A stretch of 61,826 nt of DNA from Caryophanales bacterium UBA6865 (GTDB taxonomy: Bacteria; Bacillota_I; Bacilli_A; RFN20; CAG-826). Under the pieces are notes generated by a model. The model saw only the letters and a program-made list of their open reading frames with translations, had not been told where the DNA came from and did not search any database. The position numbers and the translations under genes are program-made. The first letter of the stretch is position 1, and each line of letters opens with the position of its first letter. Below, piece after piece: positions 23,913 through 32,707 of this stretch. The stretch lies in the NCBI GenBank assembly GCA_002449265.1, contig DKCV01000011.1, positions 1-61,826 on the forward strand, written 5' to 3'.

Positions 23913-25217
23913 TTATCGAGCTTCAGGAACAATCTCGCCCGCTTTAGTAAGGGCCGCTTTGGTGATAAATGGACCAGTGAGCTCATAAACAAGCGTGGAC
24001 GTTAATACAACGGCGACAATAAGCGCACCGATTGTCGTTGTTCCATCGGTTTCGCTCAGCGTAGCGCCAGCGGTCGTTGCTAAACCTATGGCTACTCCAG
24101 CTTGCGGTACTAAGCAGAAACCAAGGTATTTTTGAACGGTTTCCCCAGTGTGCGTGCTTTTTGCGCCCGTATAAGCGCCGAGCCATTTTCCAATGACACG
24201 GGACACAGCGTAAACTAACGCGGCAAGCAAAATAAATAAACCATCTTTTTCCGCGAAGATCGTTAAATCTAGCGATGCTCCTGAAATGATAAAGAAAAGC
24301 ATATAAATCGGAGCGGTGAAGCGGTCCATGAATTCGAATGTAATGGTGGAATCGCTTCTAAGATTGCAGAAAAAGGCACCCGCTAACATGCACATGAGTA
24401 AGCTAGAAAGTTCAAATGAACCTAGTTCTGGCAATTTGAATAAATAATAAAGACCGACCGAACCGAAAATCGCAAAGATTGCCCAGATCAAACGATTGGT
24501 TCTGCTTTTGAATAAGCGGCAGGCAAAAGAGATAATTAAGCCGAAGATTGCGCCGATTCCTAACGAAATTAAGATTTCGATGAATGGTTTAGCAAGCATT
24601 TCGTATAAATCGAAATTCCCACCTATGGCAAGAGTTTTAGCGATTTGGAATAAAATCGCGAAGAGGATTAAGGCACTTGCATCATCTAAAGCAACAACCG
24701 GTAGGAGCGTCTCCACGACTGGCCCTTTTGCTTTATATTGCTTAATGACCATTAATGTGGCGGCAGGTGCTGTGGCGGCTGCAATCGCGCCAAGAGTGAG
24801 AACGAGTGGCCAAGGAATGAAATCGGGCCAAATGAAATGAAGCACCATTAAAGCGACAATGACAGCGATAGAAGCGAATAGCGATTCTAAAACCGTTATG
24901 ACTAGAACTGGTTTTCCTACCTTTTTTAGGGCGCTAAGTTTAAAAGATGAGCCAATTGAAAAAGCGATAAAGCCTAGGGCGATGTTATTGACCCAGCTTA
25001 GATTCTTGATATAGGAATAAATCGGGGAAATTTCTGCATTATTCGCTCCCAAAAAATTTCCGCCATTGAAGATAAGACCGAAAACAAACGGTCCCATGAT
25101 AATGCCAGTAATAATATAGCCAGTGACATTTGGAAGCTTCACGAGCTTCATTAAGCGCGTGGAGAAAAGCCCAGCCAAAAATAAGGCAGCGATATATAAG
25201 AAAATAAAGTTATCCAT
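23913..25217 (-). CDS. CPA2-type cation:proton antiporter
   Basis: About 12-13 membrane helices with the CPA2/KefB-like start KLPNVTGYIITGIIMGPFVFG and an acidic helix VVALDDASALILFAILFQIA, where DD is the ion-binding aspartate pair typical of the family. Family members exchange Na+ or K+ for H+. There is no C-terminal RCK/TrkA-N domain; instead the gene upstream encodes a small PII-like protein whose stop overlaps this start. The pair resembles antiporters with separate regulatory subunits. The ion cannot be deduced. Confidence 0.88.
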   Translation of the reverse strand: MDNFIFLYIAALFLAGLFSTRLMKLVKLPNVTGYIITGIIMGPFVFGLIFNGGNFLGANNAEISPIYSYIKNLSWVNNIALGFIAFSIGSSFKLSALKKVGKPVLVITVLESLFASIAVIVALMVLHFIWPDFIPWPLVLTLGAIAAATAPAATLMVIKQYKAKGPVVETLLPVVALDDASALILFAILFQIAKTLAIGGNFDLYEMLAKPFIEILISLGIGAIFGLIISFACRLFKSRTNRLIWAIFAIFGSVGLYYLFKLPELGSFELSSLLMCMLAGAFFCNLRSDSTITFEFMDRFTAPIYMLFFIISGASLDLTIFAEKDGLFILLAALVYAVSRVIGKWLGAYTGAKSTHTGETVQKYLGFCLVPQAGVAIGLATTAGATLSETDGTTTIGALIVAVVLTSTLVYELTGPFITKAALTKAGEIVPEAR

Positions 25218-25552
25218 CAGATTGTACCTTCGTAATCGTCAATTGTTCTTGAAAACATCGCCCCTTTGACTTTGCGAAAGTTATCGGTATGCTCGCGGAT
25301 GGTTTCCTTTAGTGTTTCTAATTTGTGAGCATCAACAATAAAAAGCGCAAAGGTAGATTCTTCTTTGTCTTTGCTTGCTTCATAAGCGGGTAGAGAAAAG
25401 AAATGCCTATCTTCAGGATAGCCTAAGTCAAGCGCGTGTCTAAGCGAGGCAGACTCAATAAGCGTCCCGTTATAGCCACTCTTTTTAATTGACTCGTAAG
25501 CGTCTAGAGCAGCTTCGCCACTATCAAGAATTAAATATAGAATTTTCTTCAT
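25217..25552 (-). CDS. Small PII/CutA-like protein coupled to the antiporter
   Basis: From the ATG at 25552, preceded by AGAGGAAG, the product is 111 residues: MKKILYLILDSGEAALDAYESIKKSGYNG, then LPAYEASKDKEESTFALFIVDAHKLETLKETIREHT. The beta-alpha-beta pattern with two copies suggests a PII-like ferredoxin fold. An earlier start at 25582 would add ten residues before the ribosome site. The overlap with the antiporter by one base suggests a subunit that regulates it, perhaps sensing a nucleotide, but no motif proves this. Confidence 0.5.
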   Translation of the reverse strand: MKKILYLILDSGEAALDAYESIKKSGYNGTLIESASLRHALDLGYPEDRHFFSLPAYEASKDKEESTFALFIVDAHKLETLKETIREHTDNFRKVKGAMFSRTIDDYEGTI

Positions 25553-25612
25553 AAAACTTCCTCTTGCAATGTTATACGCCAATTGTTTTTGTTTATAAAA
25601 GGAGAACTCGAT

Positions 25613-26215
25613 TTAAGCGATTTCCTCAAGCGCCAAATTAACGCTAAAACTCTCTTTTCCAAATATCGTTATCGCGAAAGAATAGCCATCTAAGGAATTC
25701 GAAGAAATCGAAGTGACTTCATGTCCTTGAAAAAGATAGGTTCCTTCTTTTGCCACAATCTTTTTATAATCCCCTTTTAAACCACATCCTATGCATTTCA
25801 TTAGGCTTTCTTTTAAACTCCAAAACGTAAAAAAATCTTCCTCTTTTTTCATGTTTTTTATTTCTTCTTCGCTCATAACAAAAGAAGGAAGACTTTTTTT
25901 AAGAGGTCCGATTTTTTGAATATCAATTCCAATCGGAAGATTATTTTCCGCATAAGCAACATAGTCTCCAGAATGAGAAATAGAAAATTGGTGTCCTTCT
26001 TTAAAGGGTTTGCCTTCTTTTGAAATGAGAATGGGGGTGAAACCAGTGAATTTTTCAATTAAGTAAGAACCGCCTAACGATAATAAAGAGTCATGTTCTA
26101 ATCGATAACGATTCGCCTTTTGAATTCTATCGCTTGGCAAAAGCGGGAGGATAGTAGAAAGATTTTCTTTTACTTGTTTTACGTTTAATAGATGAATCGT
26201 GATCATTTTTTTCAT
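25613..26215 (-). CDS. Sfp-type 4'-phosphopantetheinyl transferase
   Basis: The product has the transferase signature PIGIDIQKIGPL (Mg-binding D), then FFTFWSLKESLMKCIGCGLKGDYKKI with the WSLKE-x-x-x-K motif. It would transfer phosphopantetheine from CoA to a serine of a carrier protein. Sfp-type enzymes are larger than AcpS and often serve secondary metabolism, but no PKS, NRPS or acyl-carrier gene is in this window; it may be the cell's general enzyme. TATACT ends seven bases before the ATG, so this gene is probably leaderless. MITIHLL at 26206 is an alternative start. Confidence 0.85.
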   Translation of the reverse strand: MKKMITIHLLNVKQVKENLSTILPLLPSDRIQKANRYRLEHDSLLSLGGSYLIEKFTGFTPILISKEGKPFKEGHQFSISHSGDYVAYAENNLPIGIDIQKIGPLKKSLPSFVMSEEEIKNMKKEEDFFTFWSLKESLMKCIGCGLKGDYKKIVAKEGTYLFQGHEVTSISSNSLDGYSFAITIFGKESFSVNLALEEIA

Positions 26216-26260
26216 CGATTCAAGTATAGCAAAACGAGATTACTATTCCTAAGCAATAGC

Positions 26261-28687
26261 CTATTTTAATTCCACGTGAACGATTTCGTCCTCTTTATGA
26301 TATGGGACCATTCTTCCTTCGATTTTCTTTCCATTTACGTAAAGAGAAGGGGATTTTGCGGTGTTATCGATAGCAATGTCATATTCGTTTTCGCGGAAAT
26401 GGCGACGAATATGAAGCGTAGGGAATTTCTCTTTTGGTAGGCATGGGTCAATGACTAATCCGTCATAATCCGCTCTCACGCCAAGCAAATATTCTTGTAA
26501 AGCAACTAATGACCAGCTCGCGCTTCCGGTGAGCCAGCTATTTTTAGCTTGTCCATAGTGCGGTGCTTCATGGCCTGCGATCATTTGGCTATAGACATAA
26601 GGCTCAGTAAAGTGGATATCGCTATCCTCTTCGATGAAACTTGGGGCATTTTTCGTATATAGAGCGAAAGCCTCTTCACTTTCCTTTTCTACGCAGTGAG
26701 CGATAACGACCCATGGATTATTATGATTAAAAACCGCACCGTTTTCTTTATAGCCTGGTGGGTAAGAAGATATTTCGCCTAATTCAACATGGTATTCGTG
26801 ATAGCAAGGCGCTAATAACTCTAATCCATATTTGCAGCTTAGATATTTTGTGGCACTTTGCAAGGCCTTTTTACCATATCCCAATTCGTGACCGATTCCA
26901 GCGATAACGCAGAATCCTTGAGGCTCAATATAGATTTTGCCTTCTTTGTTTTCATGGCTACCGACTTTGTTTCCTTTTGCGTCATATGCCCGGAGGAACC
27001 ATTCACCATCAAATCCATATCGAATAGCGGCTTCCTCCATTTCTTTTTTTGCCTTTAGGATTTCTTCTTTTTCTTCGTTTAGCCCTAAATGAGATAAGAT
27101 TTCGGCATATTCTTTCGCGTATAAAACAAACATCCCGGCAATAAAGATGGATTCAGCGATTTTTCCGCTTCCTTTATTTTCCGTTGTTTGGAAAGACTCT
27201 CCTGGAGTGGTACTAAAACAATTAAGATTCAAACAGTCATTCCAATCCGCTCTTCCGATTAAGGGAAGATGATGCGGGCCAAGATGGTTCATCGTGAAAT
27301 GAATGGAACGACGTAAATGCTCTAAAAGGGGCCTTTCACTCCCACTTTTATTGTCAAAAGGAACTAAAGTATCTAAGAAAGCGAAGTCCCCCGTTTCTTT
27401 TAAATATGCGCTTGTCGCGGCGACTAGCCACAAAGGATCATCGTTGAATCCTCCTCCAATGTCAGCGTTCCCTTTTTTGGTAAGAGGCTGATATTGATGG
27501 TATGTAGAGCCATCTTCTTTTTGAATGGAAGCGATGTCGATGATTCTTTGTTTCGCTTTTAAAGGAATCATGTGGACAAAACCAAGCAAATCTTGGCAAC
27601 TATCGCGGAATCCCATGCCGCGTCCAATTCCGGATTCATAATAAGAGGCACTTCGTGACATGCAGTAGGTGATAATGCTTTGATATGGATTCCAGATATT
27701 TGCCATACGGTCTAGTTTTTCATTCCCACTATCGACATGGTAAGCGCCTAAGAAACGATTCATTTTTACTTTGAGTGCTTCTAAAGCACGAATTACTAGT
27801 TCATCACGATTAAAATGAGAAATTATTTTTTCCGCAGGGGCTTTATTGATGATATTTGGGGCAATGAATTTCTTTTCGCCATTTTGGATTTCACAATATC
27901 CAAGAATAAAGATTAACGTTTTTTCTTCTTTTGGCTCCAAATGCAAGTCGATTTGGTGGGCAGCGATTGGGTGCCAGCCACTTGCGATGTGGTCACCTAA
28001 GTGATTGGCGAATACTCCTTCTGGATGATCGTAACCATTATGCATCCCTAAAAAAGCATCGCGGTCGCTTTCAAAATGACTCGTCTTATGGTTGACATAA
28101 TAGAAGGCGTAGTGGTTTCTTCTTTCGCGGAATTCTGTTTTGTGATAGATGATGCCGTTTTCACATTCAACTTCGCCTGTTGATAGATTACGCTGAAAAT
28201 TCTCGCCATCATCGCTAGCGTTCCATAAGCACCACTCTTCCATCGCATAGAAAGAAAAGTCTTTTGCTTTATTTGTTTCGTTTTTTATACGCACATATTG
28301 GATTTCACAATGTTCCTCGTTTGGAACAAAGAAAGTGATTGCAATATTTAAGCCGTTTTTCTCTCCTTCAATCACGCTATATCCTAAGCCGTGCCGACAT
28401 TCATAATGGTCAAGAGGAGTTTTAGCCGGTAAGTAAGTCGGTGACCAGACTAACCCCTTTTCGTTGACATAAAAATGACGTCCATCAAAATCGTAAGGAA
28501 CGTCATTATAGCGATAACGGGTAATCCGTCTTAATTTAGCGTCTTTATCAAAACTATAGCCACCCGCCGTATTGGAAATAAGGGAGAAAAATTGGTCTTG
28601 CCCTAAGTAATTGATCCAAGGGCTTGGTGTTAAAGGAGTAGTAATAACGTATTCTTTTCTTTTGTCGTCGAAATACCCGTACTTCAT
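26261..28687 (-). CDS. Cellobiose phosphorylase (GH94)
   Basis: The 808-residue protein matches cellobiose phosphorylase throughout: MKYGYFDDKRKEYVITTPLTPSPWINYLG at the N-terminus, GIGRGMGFRDSCQDLLGF, the catalytic-acid segment IGRADWNDCLNLNCFSTTPGES with the D of DWND, and the C-terminal GGRADYDGL-type stretch VRADYDGLVIDPCLP. The enzyme converts cellobiose plus phosphate to glucose-1-phosphate and glucose in the cytoplasm. GTAAGGAG precedes the start. It is divergent from a LacI gene, with operators between, and works with the importer and the second GH94 enzyme. Confidence 0.92.
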   Translation of the reverse strand: MKYGYFDDKRKEYVITTPLTPSPWINYLGQDQFFSLISNTAGGYSFDKDAKLRRITRYRYNDVPYDFDGRHFYVNEKGLVWSPTYLPAKTPLDHYECRHGLGYSVIEGEKNGLNIAITFFVPNEEHCEIQYVRIKNETNKAKDFSFYAMEEWCLWNASDDGENFQRNLSTGEVECENGIIYHKTEFRERRNHYAFYYVNHKTSHFESDRDAFLGMHNGYDHPEGVFANHLGDHIASGWHPIAAHQIDLHLEPKEEKTLIFILGYCEIQNGEKKFIAPNIINKAPAEKIISHFNRDELVIRALEALKVKMNRFLGAYHVDSGNEKLDRMANIWNPYQSIITYCMSRSASYYESGIGRGMGFRDSCQDLLGFVHMIPLKAKQRIIDIASIQKEDGSTYHQYQPLTKKGNADIGGGFNDDPLWLVAATSAYLKETGDFAFLDTLVPFDNKSGSERPLLEHLRRSIHFTMNHLGPHHLPLIGRADWNDCLNLNCFSTTPGESFQTTENKGSGKIAESIFIAGMFVLYAKEYAEILSHLGLNEEKEEILKAKKEMEEAAIRYGFDGEWFLRAYDAKGNKVGSHENKEGKIYIEPQGFCVIAGIGHELGYGKKALQSATKYLSCKYGLELLAPCYHEYHVELGEISSYPPGYKENGAVFNHNNPWVVIAHCVEKESEEAFALYTKNAPSFIEEDSDIHFTEPYVYSQMIAGHEAPHYGQAKNSWLTGSASWSLVALQEYLLGVRADYDGLVIDPCLPKEKFPTLHIRRHFRENEYDIAIDNTAKSPSLYVNGKKIEGRMVPYHKEDEIVHVELK

Positions 28688-28773
28688 AAGTGCTCCTTAC
28701 TGATTTCAATTTTGTTAATATGCGAAATTTATCGCTGCAGGGAATTTCCACATAAAGTATGAAATTACCTTAA

Positions 28774-28787
28774 CGTAATCGTTTTCG
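28774..28787. promoter_or_regulatory. LacI-type operator half of the divergent control region
   Basis: CGTAATCGTTTTCG is the reverse complement of CGAAAACGATTACG, which closely matches the palindromic operator at 28959-28974. It lies about 90 bp upstream of the cellobiose phosphorylase start, so the LacI protein may repress both directions and loop the DNA. Confidence 0.55.
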
Positions 28788-28898
28788 CTACAAAATCATT
28801 CTAGAGGAAAAAGTTTCGATTACAAGCCACAAAAATTTTTTGCTACGAAAAAATATACGAAATCTTTTCTTGCTGCCTAAAAGAATGAAAAATTGAAT

Positions 28899-28913
28899 TT
28901 GTAAACGCTTACA
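28899..28913. promoter_or_regulatory. CcpA-type cre site
   Basis: TTGTAAACGCTTACA fits the cre consensus WTGNAANCGNWNNCW at every defined position and is part of a 16-bp palindrome. Placed ten bases upstream of a -35 box, it would mediate carbon catabolite control. A site for the local LacI protein is the alternative. Confidence 0.6.
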
Positions 28914-28922
28914 ATTTTGTTC

Positions 28923-28951
28923 TTGACAACGATTTTGTGTGATTCTAGCCT
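28923..28951 (+). promoter_or_regulatory. Promoter of the lacI-transporter operon
   Basis: A perfect TTGACA (28923-28928) is followed after 17 bp by TAGCCT (28946-28951), a weak -10. The start point would fall within or just before the downstream operator, so a bound repressor would block initiation. Confidence 0.6.
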
Positions 28952-28958
28952 TAGAGTA

Positions 28959-28974
28959 ACGAAAACGATTTCGT
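28959..28974. promoter_or_regulatory. LacI-family operator palindrome
   Basis: ACGAAAACGATTTCGT has inverted arms ACGAAA/TTTCGT and a central CG, the usual LacI/GalR design. It lies just downstream of the -10 box and before the AAGGAG of the lacI gene. Confidence 0.7.
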
Positions 28975-28990
28975 ACCAGTAAGGAGTGCT

Positions 28991-30013
28991 ATGGCAAAGA
29001 TCTCTGACATTGCTCAAAAACTAGGTTTAAGTAACGCAACCGTATCTAAAGCCTTGAATGGAAGTCGGGAAATTCCTTCTTCTACACAAGCGAGAGTGAA
29101 AGAGGCTGCCCGCGAACTTGGCTATGTGCCATCTAGCTTTGCTAGAACCTTAAAAATGCATCGATCTTTCTCGATTGGAGTCCTTTTCGTTGACAAAACC
29201 GAGAGTGGATTAAGGCATGAATATTTCTCTTCGATTCTTAACGCAGTTAAGGTTAATGCAGAGAAAAGAGGCTACGACATTACTTTTATTAATAGTGAGA
29301 ACTATAGTGGTCTTCGTTCTAGTTATCTTCAACACGTGAAAAGCCGTGCGATTGATGGCGTTGTCATTGCTTCCGTTGACTTCTATGACCCAAGTGTTTC
29401 TGAACTTGCTTATAGCGGATTGCCTGTTGTGACGATTGATCACACCTTTGAAGGCTGTAGTTCCATTATGAGCGATAACGAAGATGGGACTTATGAACTT
29501 ACGAAATACGCTTTTAGCTTAGGGCACCGGAAAATCGCCTTCATACATGGCGAAGAAACATCCGTTACTCATAAGCGAATCGCAGGGTACTTACGTGCTC
29601 TTCAAGAGCTTGGTTTAAAAGAAAATAGCGATTACTTATTGCCCGCTACCTATCACGAGCCTAACTCAGTAAGAGCTGCTTTCAAAAAACTCGTTTCTTT
29701 AAAAGAAAAGCCAACCTGCGTTTTGTGTCCAGATGACATTAGTGCTTTGGCTCTATTGAGCTCGAAAGACGCTACCTACGTTAAGGGAATGTCGCTTGCT
29801 GGATACGATGGAATCGATTTATCAAGAATGATTGAGCCACCCTTAACGACTTACTGCCAAGATAGCGAAACGATTGGGGCACTTGCGATTGAAGAATTAG
29901 TGTCTCGAATCGAAGAACCAAAGCTATTCGTGCCTAAGGTAAGGAAAGTAAAAGGGAACCTCCAAAAGGGAGGGACAATTCAGGTATTAACCGGTGAGAA
30001 CACCGGAATATAA
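28991..30013 (+). CDS. LacI-family regulator of the cello-oligosaccharide locus
   Basis: The N-terminal HTH is canonical (MAKISDIAQKLGLSNATVSKALNG, then hinge-helix ARELGYVPSSFARTLK), followed by a periplasmic-binding-protein-like ligand domain (VVTIDHTFEGCSSIMSDNEDG, LAGYDGIDL). Regulators of this type release DNA on binding a sugar or sugar phosphate. It is divergent from cellobiose phosphorylase and first in line with the importer genes, so a cello-oligosaccharide or derivative is the likely inducer. AAGGAG lies seven bases before the start. Confidence 0.9.
   Translation: MAKISDIAQKLGLSNATVSKALNGSREIPSSTQARVKEAARELGYVPSSFARTLKMHRSFSIGVLFVDKTESGLRHEYFSSILNAVKVNAEKRGYDITFINSENYSGLRSSYLQHVKSRAIDGVVIASVDFYDPSVSELAYSGLPVVTIDHTFEGCSSIMSDNEDGTYELTKYAFSLGHRKIAFIHGEETSVTHKRIAGYLRALQELGLKENSDYLLPATYHEPNSVRAAFKKLVSLKEKPTCVLCPDDISALALLSSKDATYVKGMSLAGYDGIDLSRMIEPPLTTYCQDSETIGALAIEELVSRIEEPKLFVPKVRKVKGNLQKGGTIQVLTGENTGI
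29991..30006 (+). other. Hairpin over the lacI stop codon
   Basis: CCGGTG-AGAA-CACCGG forms a 6-bp stem and four-base loop across the end of lacI, 39 bases before the binding-protein gene. No T-run follows, so an RNA-stability or attenuation role is more likely than termination. Confidence 0.4.
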
Positions 30014-30044
30014 AAGCAAATATTGAAAGGAGGAATAATATTCA

Positions 30045-31541
30045 ATGAAAAAATCAATGTTTGCAATCGCCGCCATTTCAGCAGCCGGGCTCCTAACGCT
30101 AGTCGGTTGCAATGGGGGGAGTGAAGACAAAGTCGTCAACATTATGTGCTGGAACACCGAATTCCAGGAAAGATTCGAAGCTTTCTATCCAGAGTTTAAG
30201 GAAACTAAGAAAATTGACGGAGTCGATTACGATATCTTAAAAGATGGCACAAAGGTCCGTTTCATTATTGAAGCCAATGACAACAACAATTATCAAAATA
30301 AGCTTGACCAAAAATTGAAAGATCAAGCGAAGGCTAACGCCAAAGATAAGATTGATATGTTCCTTATTGAAGCTGACTACGCCACGAAATACACAAGTAG
30401 TGACTACACTCTCGATTTAAAGAGCAAAGAAGTCGGACTCACGGATAACGATTTCAAAGATCAATACAAATACACGCAAGATATCGTCACGGTCAATGGC
30501 AAATTGAAGGCCACAAGCTGGCAAGCGACCCCAGGGTTATTCGCCTATCGCCGCGATATCGCTAAAGAGGTACTTGGCTTTGATGATCCAGCGAAGGTTC
30601 AGGAAGCCTTAGCGAATTGGACAAAGTTCGATACTGTTGCCGCCAATATGAAAGCAAAAGGCATCAAAATGCTTTCTGGATTCGCTGACAACTATCGCCC
30701 ATATAGTAACAATATGACTGGAAAATGGCTCGATAGCGATAATAAGACCGTCCGCCTTGATCCAGAAATCAAAAAGTGGATCGTAAGCACCAAAAATTAT
30801 GCCGATAATAACTATATCGGTGATAACGCACTTTGGAGCGCCCAATGGCAAGCTGACCAAGGTCCAGATGGAAGCAAGGTTGAAGTCAAAGACGATAGTG
30901 GCAAAGTGACAAGTAGCGTAACCGCCCAAAAGACCTTCGGCTTCTTCTATAGCACTTGGGGTATTAATTTCACTCTCGCCGGAAACGCTGATCCAAATGG
31001 CTATGCGACTCATATGGGTGATGCTAAGAAAGAAGATGGCAGCATCGACACGACAAAGACACTTTATGGCGACTATGCCGTTTGCCAAGGCCCGGCTTCT
31101 TGGTATTGGGGCGGTAGCTGGCTATGTGCCGCTAAAGGTTCTGATGATCTTCCTATTGTAAAAGACATCATGCAAAAGCTTACTTGTGATGCCTCTATTG
31201 CGGAAAAAATCACCCGTGAAACGCAAGACTATACCAATAATAAGACCGCAATGGACAAACTCGCTAATGACAAAACGTATGGCAGCGAATTCCTCGGTGG
31301 GCAAAACCATATCGCTCTCTTTAAGGAAAGCGCAGCAAAAATCGATATGAGCAACGCTGGGCCTCATGACCAAACCTTAAATGAAGGCATCCAGAATTCA
31401 TTTGAAGCCTATTTCTTCCCAGGCAATAAAACCATCGATTACAAAGCGGCCTTAAAGACCTTTAAAGATACGGTCGCTGAAAAAGCCAATAATCTCACCT
31501 TCTCAGCGGATTGGGATTCTTGGGATGGCAAAACTCTTTAA
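30045..31541 (+). CDS. CUT1 sugar-binding lipoprotein
   Basis: The 498-residue protein begins MKKSMFAIAAISAAGLLTLVGC, a lipoprotein signal with the acceptor Cys in LVGC. The mature part is an extracellular solute-binding protein of the CUT1 (family 1) kind, with VVNIMCWNTEFQERFEAFYPEF at the start and many aromatic residues (WGGSWL, YWGG) suited to stack on sugar rings. Context predicts cellobiose or longer cello-oligosaccharides. AAAGGAGGA supports the start. A strong hairpin downstream may set its expression above that of the permeases. Confidence 0.88.
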   Translation: MKKSMFAIAAISAAGLLTLVGCNGGSEDKVVNIMCWNTEFQERFEAFYPEFKETKKIDGVDYDILKDGTKVRFIIEANDNNNYQNKLDQKLKDQAKANAKDKIDMFLIEADYATKYTSSDYTLDLKSKEVGLTDNDFKDQYKYTQDIVTVNGKLKATSWQATPGLFAYRRDIAKEVLGFDDPAKVQEALANWTKFDTVAANMKAKGIKMLSGFADNYRPYSNNMTGKWLDSDNKTVRLDPEIKKWIVSTKNYADNNYIGDNALWSAQWQADQGPDGSKVEVKDDSGKVTSSVTAQKTFGFFYSTWGINFTLAGNADPNGYATHMGDAKKEDGSIDTTKTLYGDYAVCQGPASWYWGGSWLCAAKGSDDLPIVKDIMQKLTCDASIAEKITRETQDYTNNKTAMDKLANDKTYGSEFLGGQNHIALFKESAAKIDMSNAGPHDQTLNEGIQNSFEAYFFPGNKTIDYKAALKTFKDTVAEKANNLTFSADWDSWDGKTL

Positions 31542-31567
31542 TTCATAAGAAAGAATTAAAAATTAGG

Positions 31568-31595
31568 GTAGGGGGCGTAGCAATACGCTCTCTAC
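31568..31595 (+). ncRNA. GNRA-capped 12-bp hairpin between binding-protein and permease genes
   Basis: As RNA, positions 31568-31579 (GUAGGGGGCGUA) pair with 31584-31595 (UACGCUCUCUAC) at all twelve positions, two of them G-U, around a GCAA tetraloop. No U-run follows, so it is not a normal terminator. Hairpins in this place stabilise the binding-protein mRNA or limit read-through to the permeases, as in malE-malF; that role is inferred. Confidence 0.6.
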
Positions 31596-31613
31596 TCGGA
31601 AAGCGAGAAAGAA

Positions 31614-32705
31614 ATGAACAAAATCAAAAAGAAAGAAAGTGTTCGCTATGACAAATGGGGATATTTGTTCATTGTTCCCTTCTTTGTCGTTTTCATCATT
31701 TTCCAACTTGTTCCACTTGGCAAAACTTTCATTTATGCCTTTCAAGAATATTATGACGATTTGCTTGATACAGTAGGTCCAAATTGGAACGGTATTGCAA
31801 ATTTCAAATATATTTTTGAATCTGGCGCCTCTGACGCAACAACGATTGTTTTGTTTGATCACGTCATTACTACCGATGCTCATATTCCAACGTTTTTATA
31901 TTATTTAATGAACACGCTCATTATTTGGATCATCGGTTTTATCCCACAAATTATCATTTCTTTACTTCTTGCCGTTTGGTTTACGGATTCTCGTCTTAAG
32001 ATTCGTGGGCAAAGGTTTTGGAAAACGGTTATGTACATGCCTAATCTCATCATGGCTTCCGCTTTTGGCATGCTCTTCTTAATGATTTTTTCGACCAATG
32101 GTCCGGTTTTCCAAGTCCTTCAAGCTTGGGGGTGGGTTGATCCGAATAATTTGCTGAACTTAGCAAACGATGAAATGTGGACTCACATTATTATTGCTTT
32201 CTTGAACTGCTTAATGTGGTTTGGCAATACGACGCTTTTACTCATGTCTGGCATTATGGGGATTGATGAATCTGTTTTTGAATCGGCGCGAATTGATGGA
32301 GCAAGTGCTCATAAAACGTTCTGGTCCATTACGATGCCTTTACTAAAACCAATCTTCCTTTATGTCTTTATCACTTCCATGATTGGGGGCGTCCAATTAT
32401 TCGATACTGCGCAGATTTTCACGCAAACAACTGGTGGATACCTCAAGAGTAGCGAAACCGTGATGATGTATTTGTTTAACCTAGTTACGGTGAAGCATAA
32501 CTACGGGCAAGCAGGTGCTTTATCGGTAATTCTATTTGTGATTACGTGTCTACTTTCCTTCACGGTCTATTTCACGAATTATCATTCCAAAAATCCGGAA
32601 AAAGAAGCGGCTCGTGCGCAGAAAAAACGTTTTAGAACCTATAGCGAATCTCCGTTTACCCAAGATGAAATCGCACGTGAAAGCGCGTTAAAAGGAGGGA
32701 AATAG
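31614..32705 (+). CDS. CUT1 ABC transporter permease, MalF-like
   Basis: The protein has about six membrane helices after an N-terminal YDKWGYLFIVPFFVVFIIFQLVPLG, and the ABC-contact (EAA) loop ESARIDGASAHKTFWSITMPLLKPIF. It pairs with the MalG-like product encoded two bases downstream to form the membrane pore of the importer. Its long C-terminal tail (EKEAARAQKKRF...) is cytoplasmic. The upstream hairpin separates it from the binding-protein gene. Confidence 0.9.
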   Translation: MNKIKKKESVRYDKWGYLFIVPFFVVFIIFQLVPLGKTFIYAFQEYYDDLLDTVGPNWNGIANFKYIFESGASDATTIVLFDHVITTDAHIPTFLYYLMNTLIIWIIGFIPQIIISLLLAVWFTDSRLKIRGQRFWKTVMYMPNLIMASAFGMLFLMIFSTNGPVFQVLQAWGWVDPNNLLNLANDEMWTHIIIAFLNCLMWFGNTTLLLMSGIMGIDESVFESARIDGASAHKTFWSITMPLLKPIFLYVFITSMIGGVQLFDTAQIFTQTTGGYLKSSETVMMYLFNLVTVKHNYGQAGALSVILFVITCLLSFTVYFTNYHSKNPEKEAARAQKKRFRTYSESPFTQDEIARESALKGGK

Positions 32706-32707
32706 GT

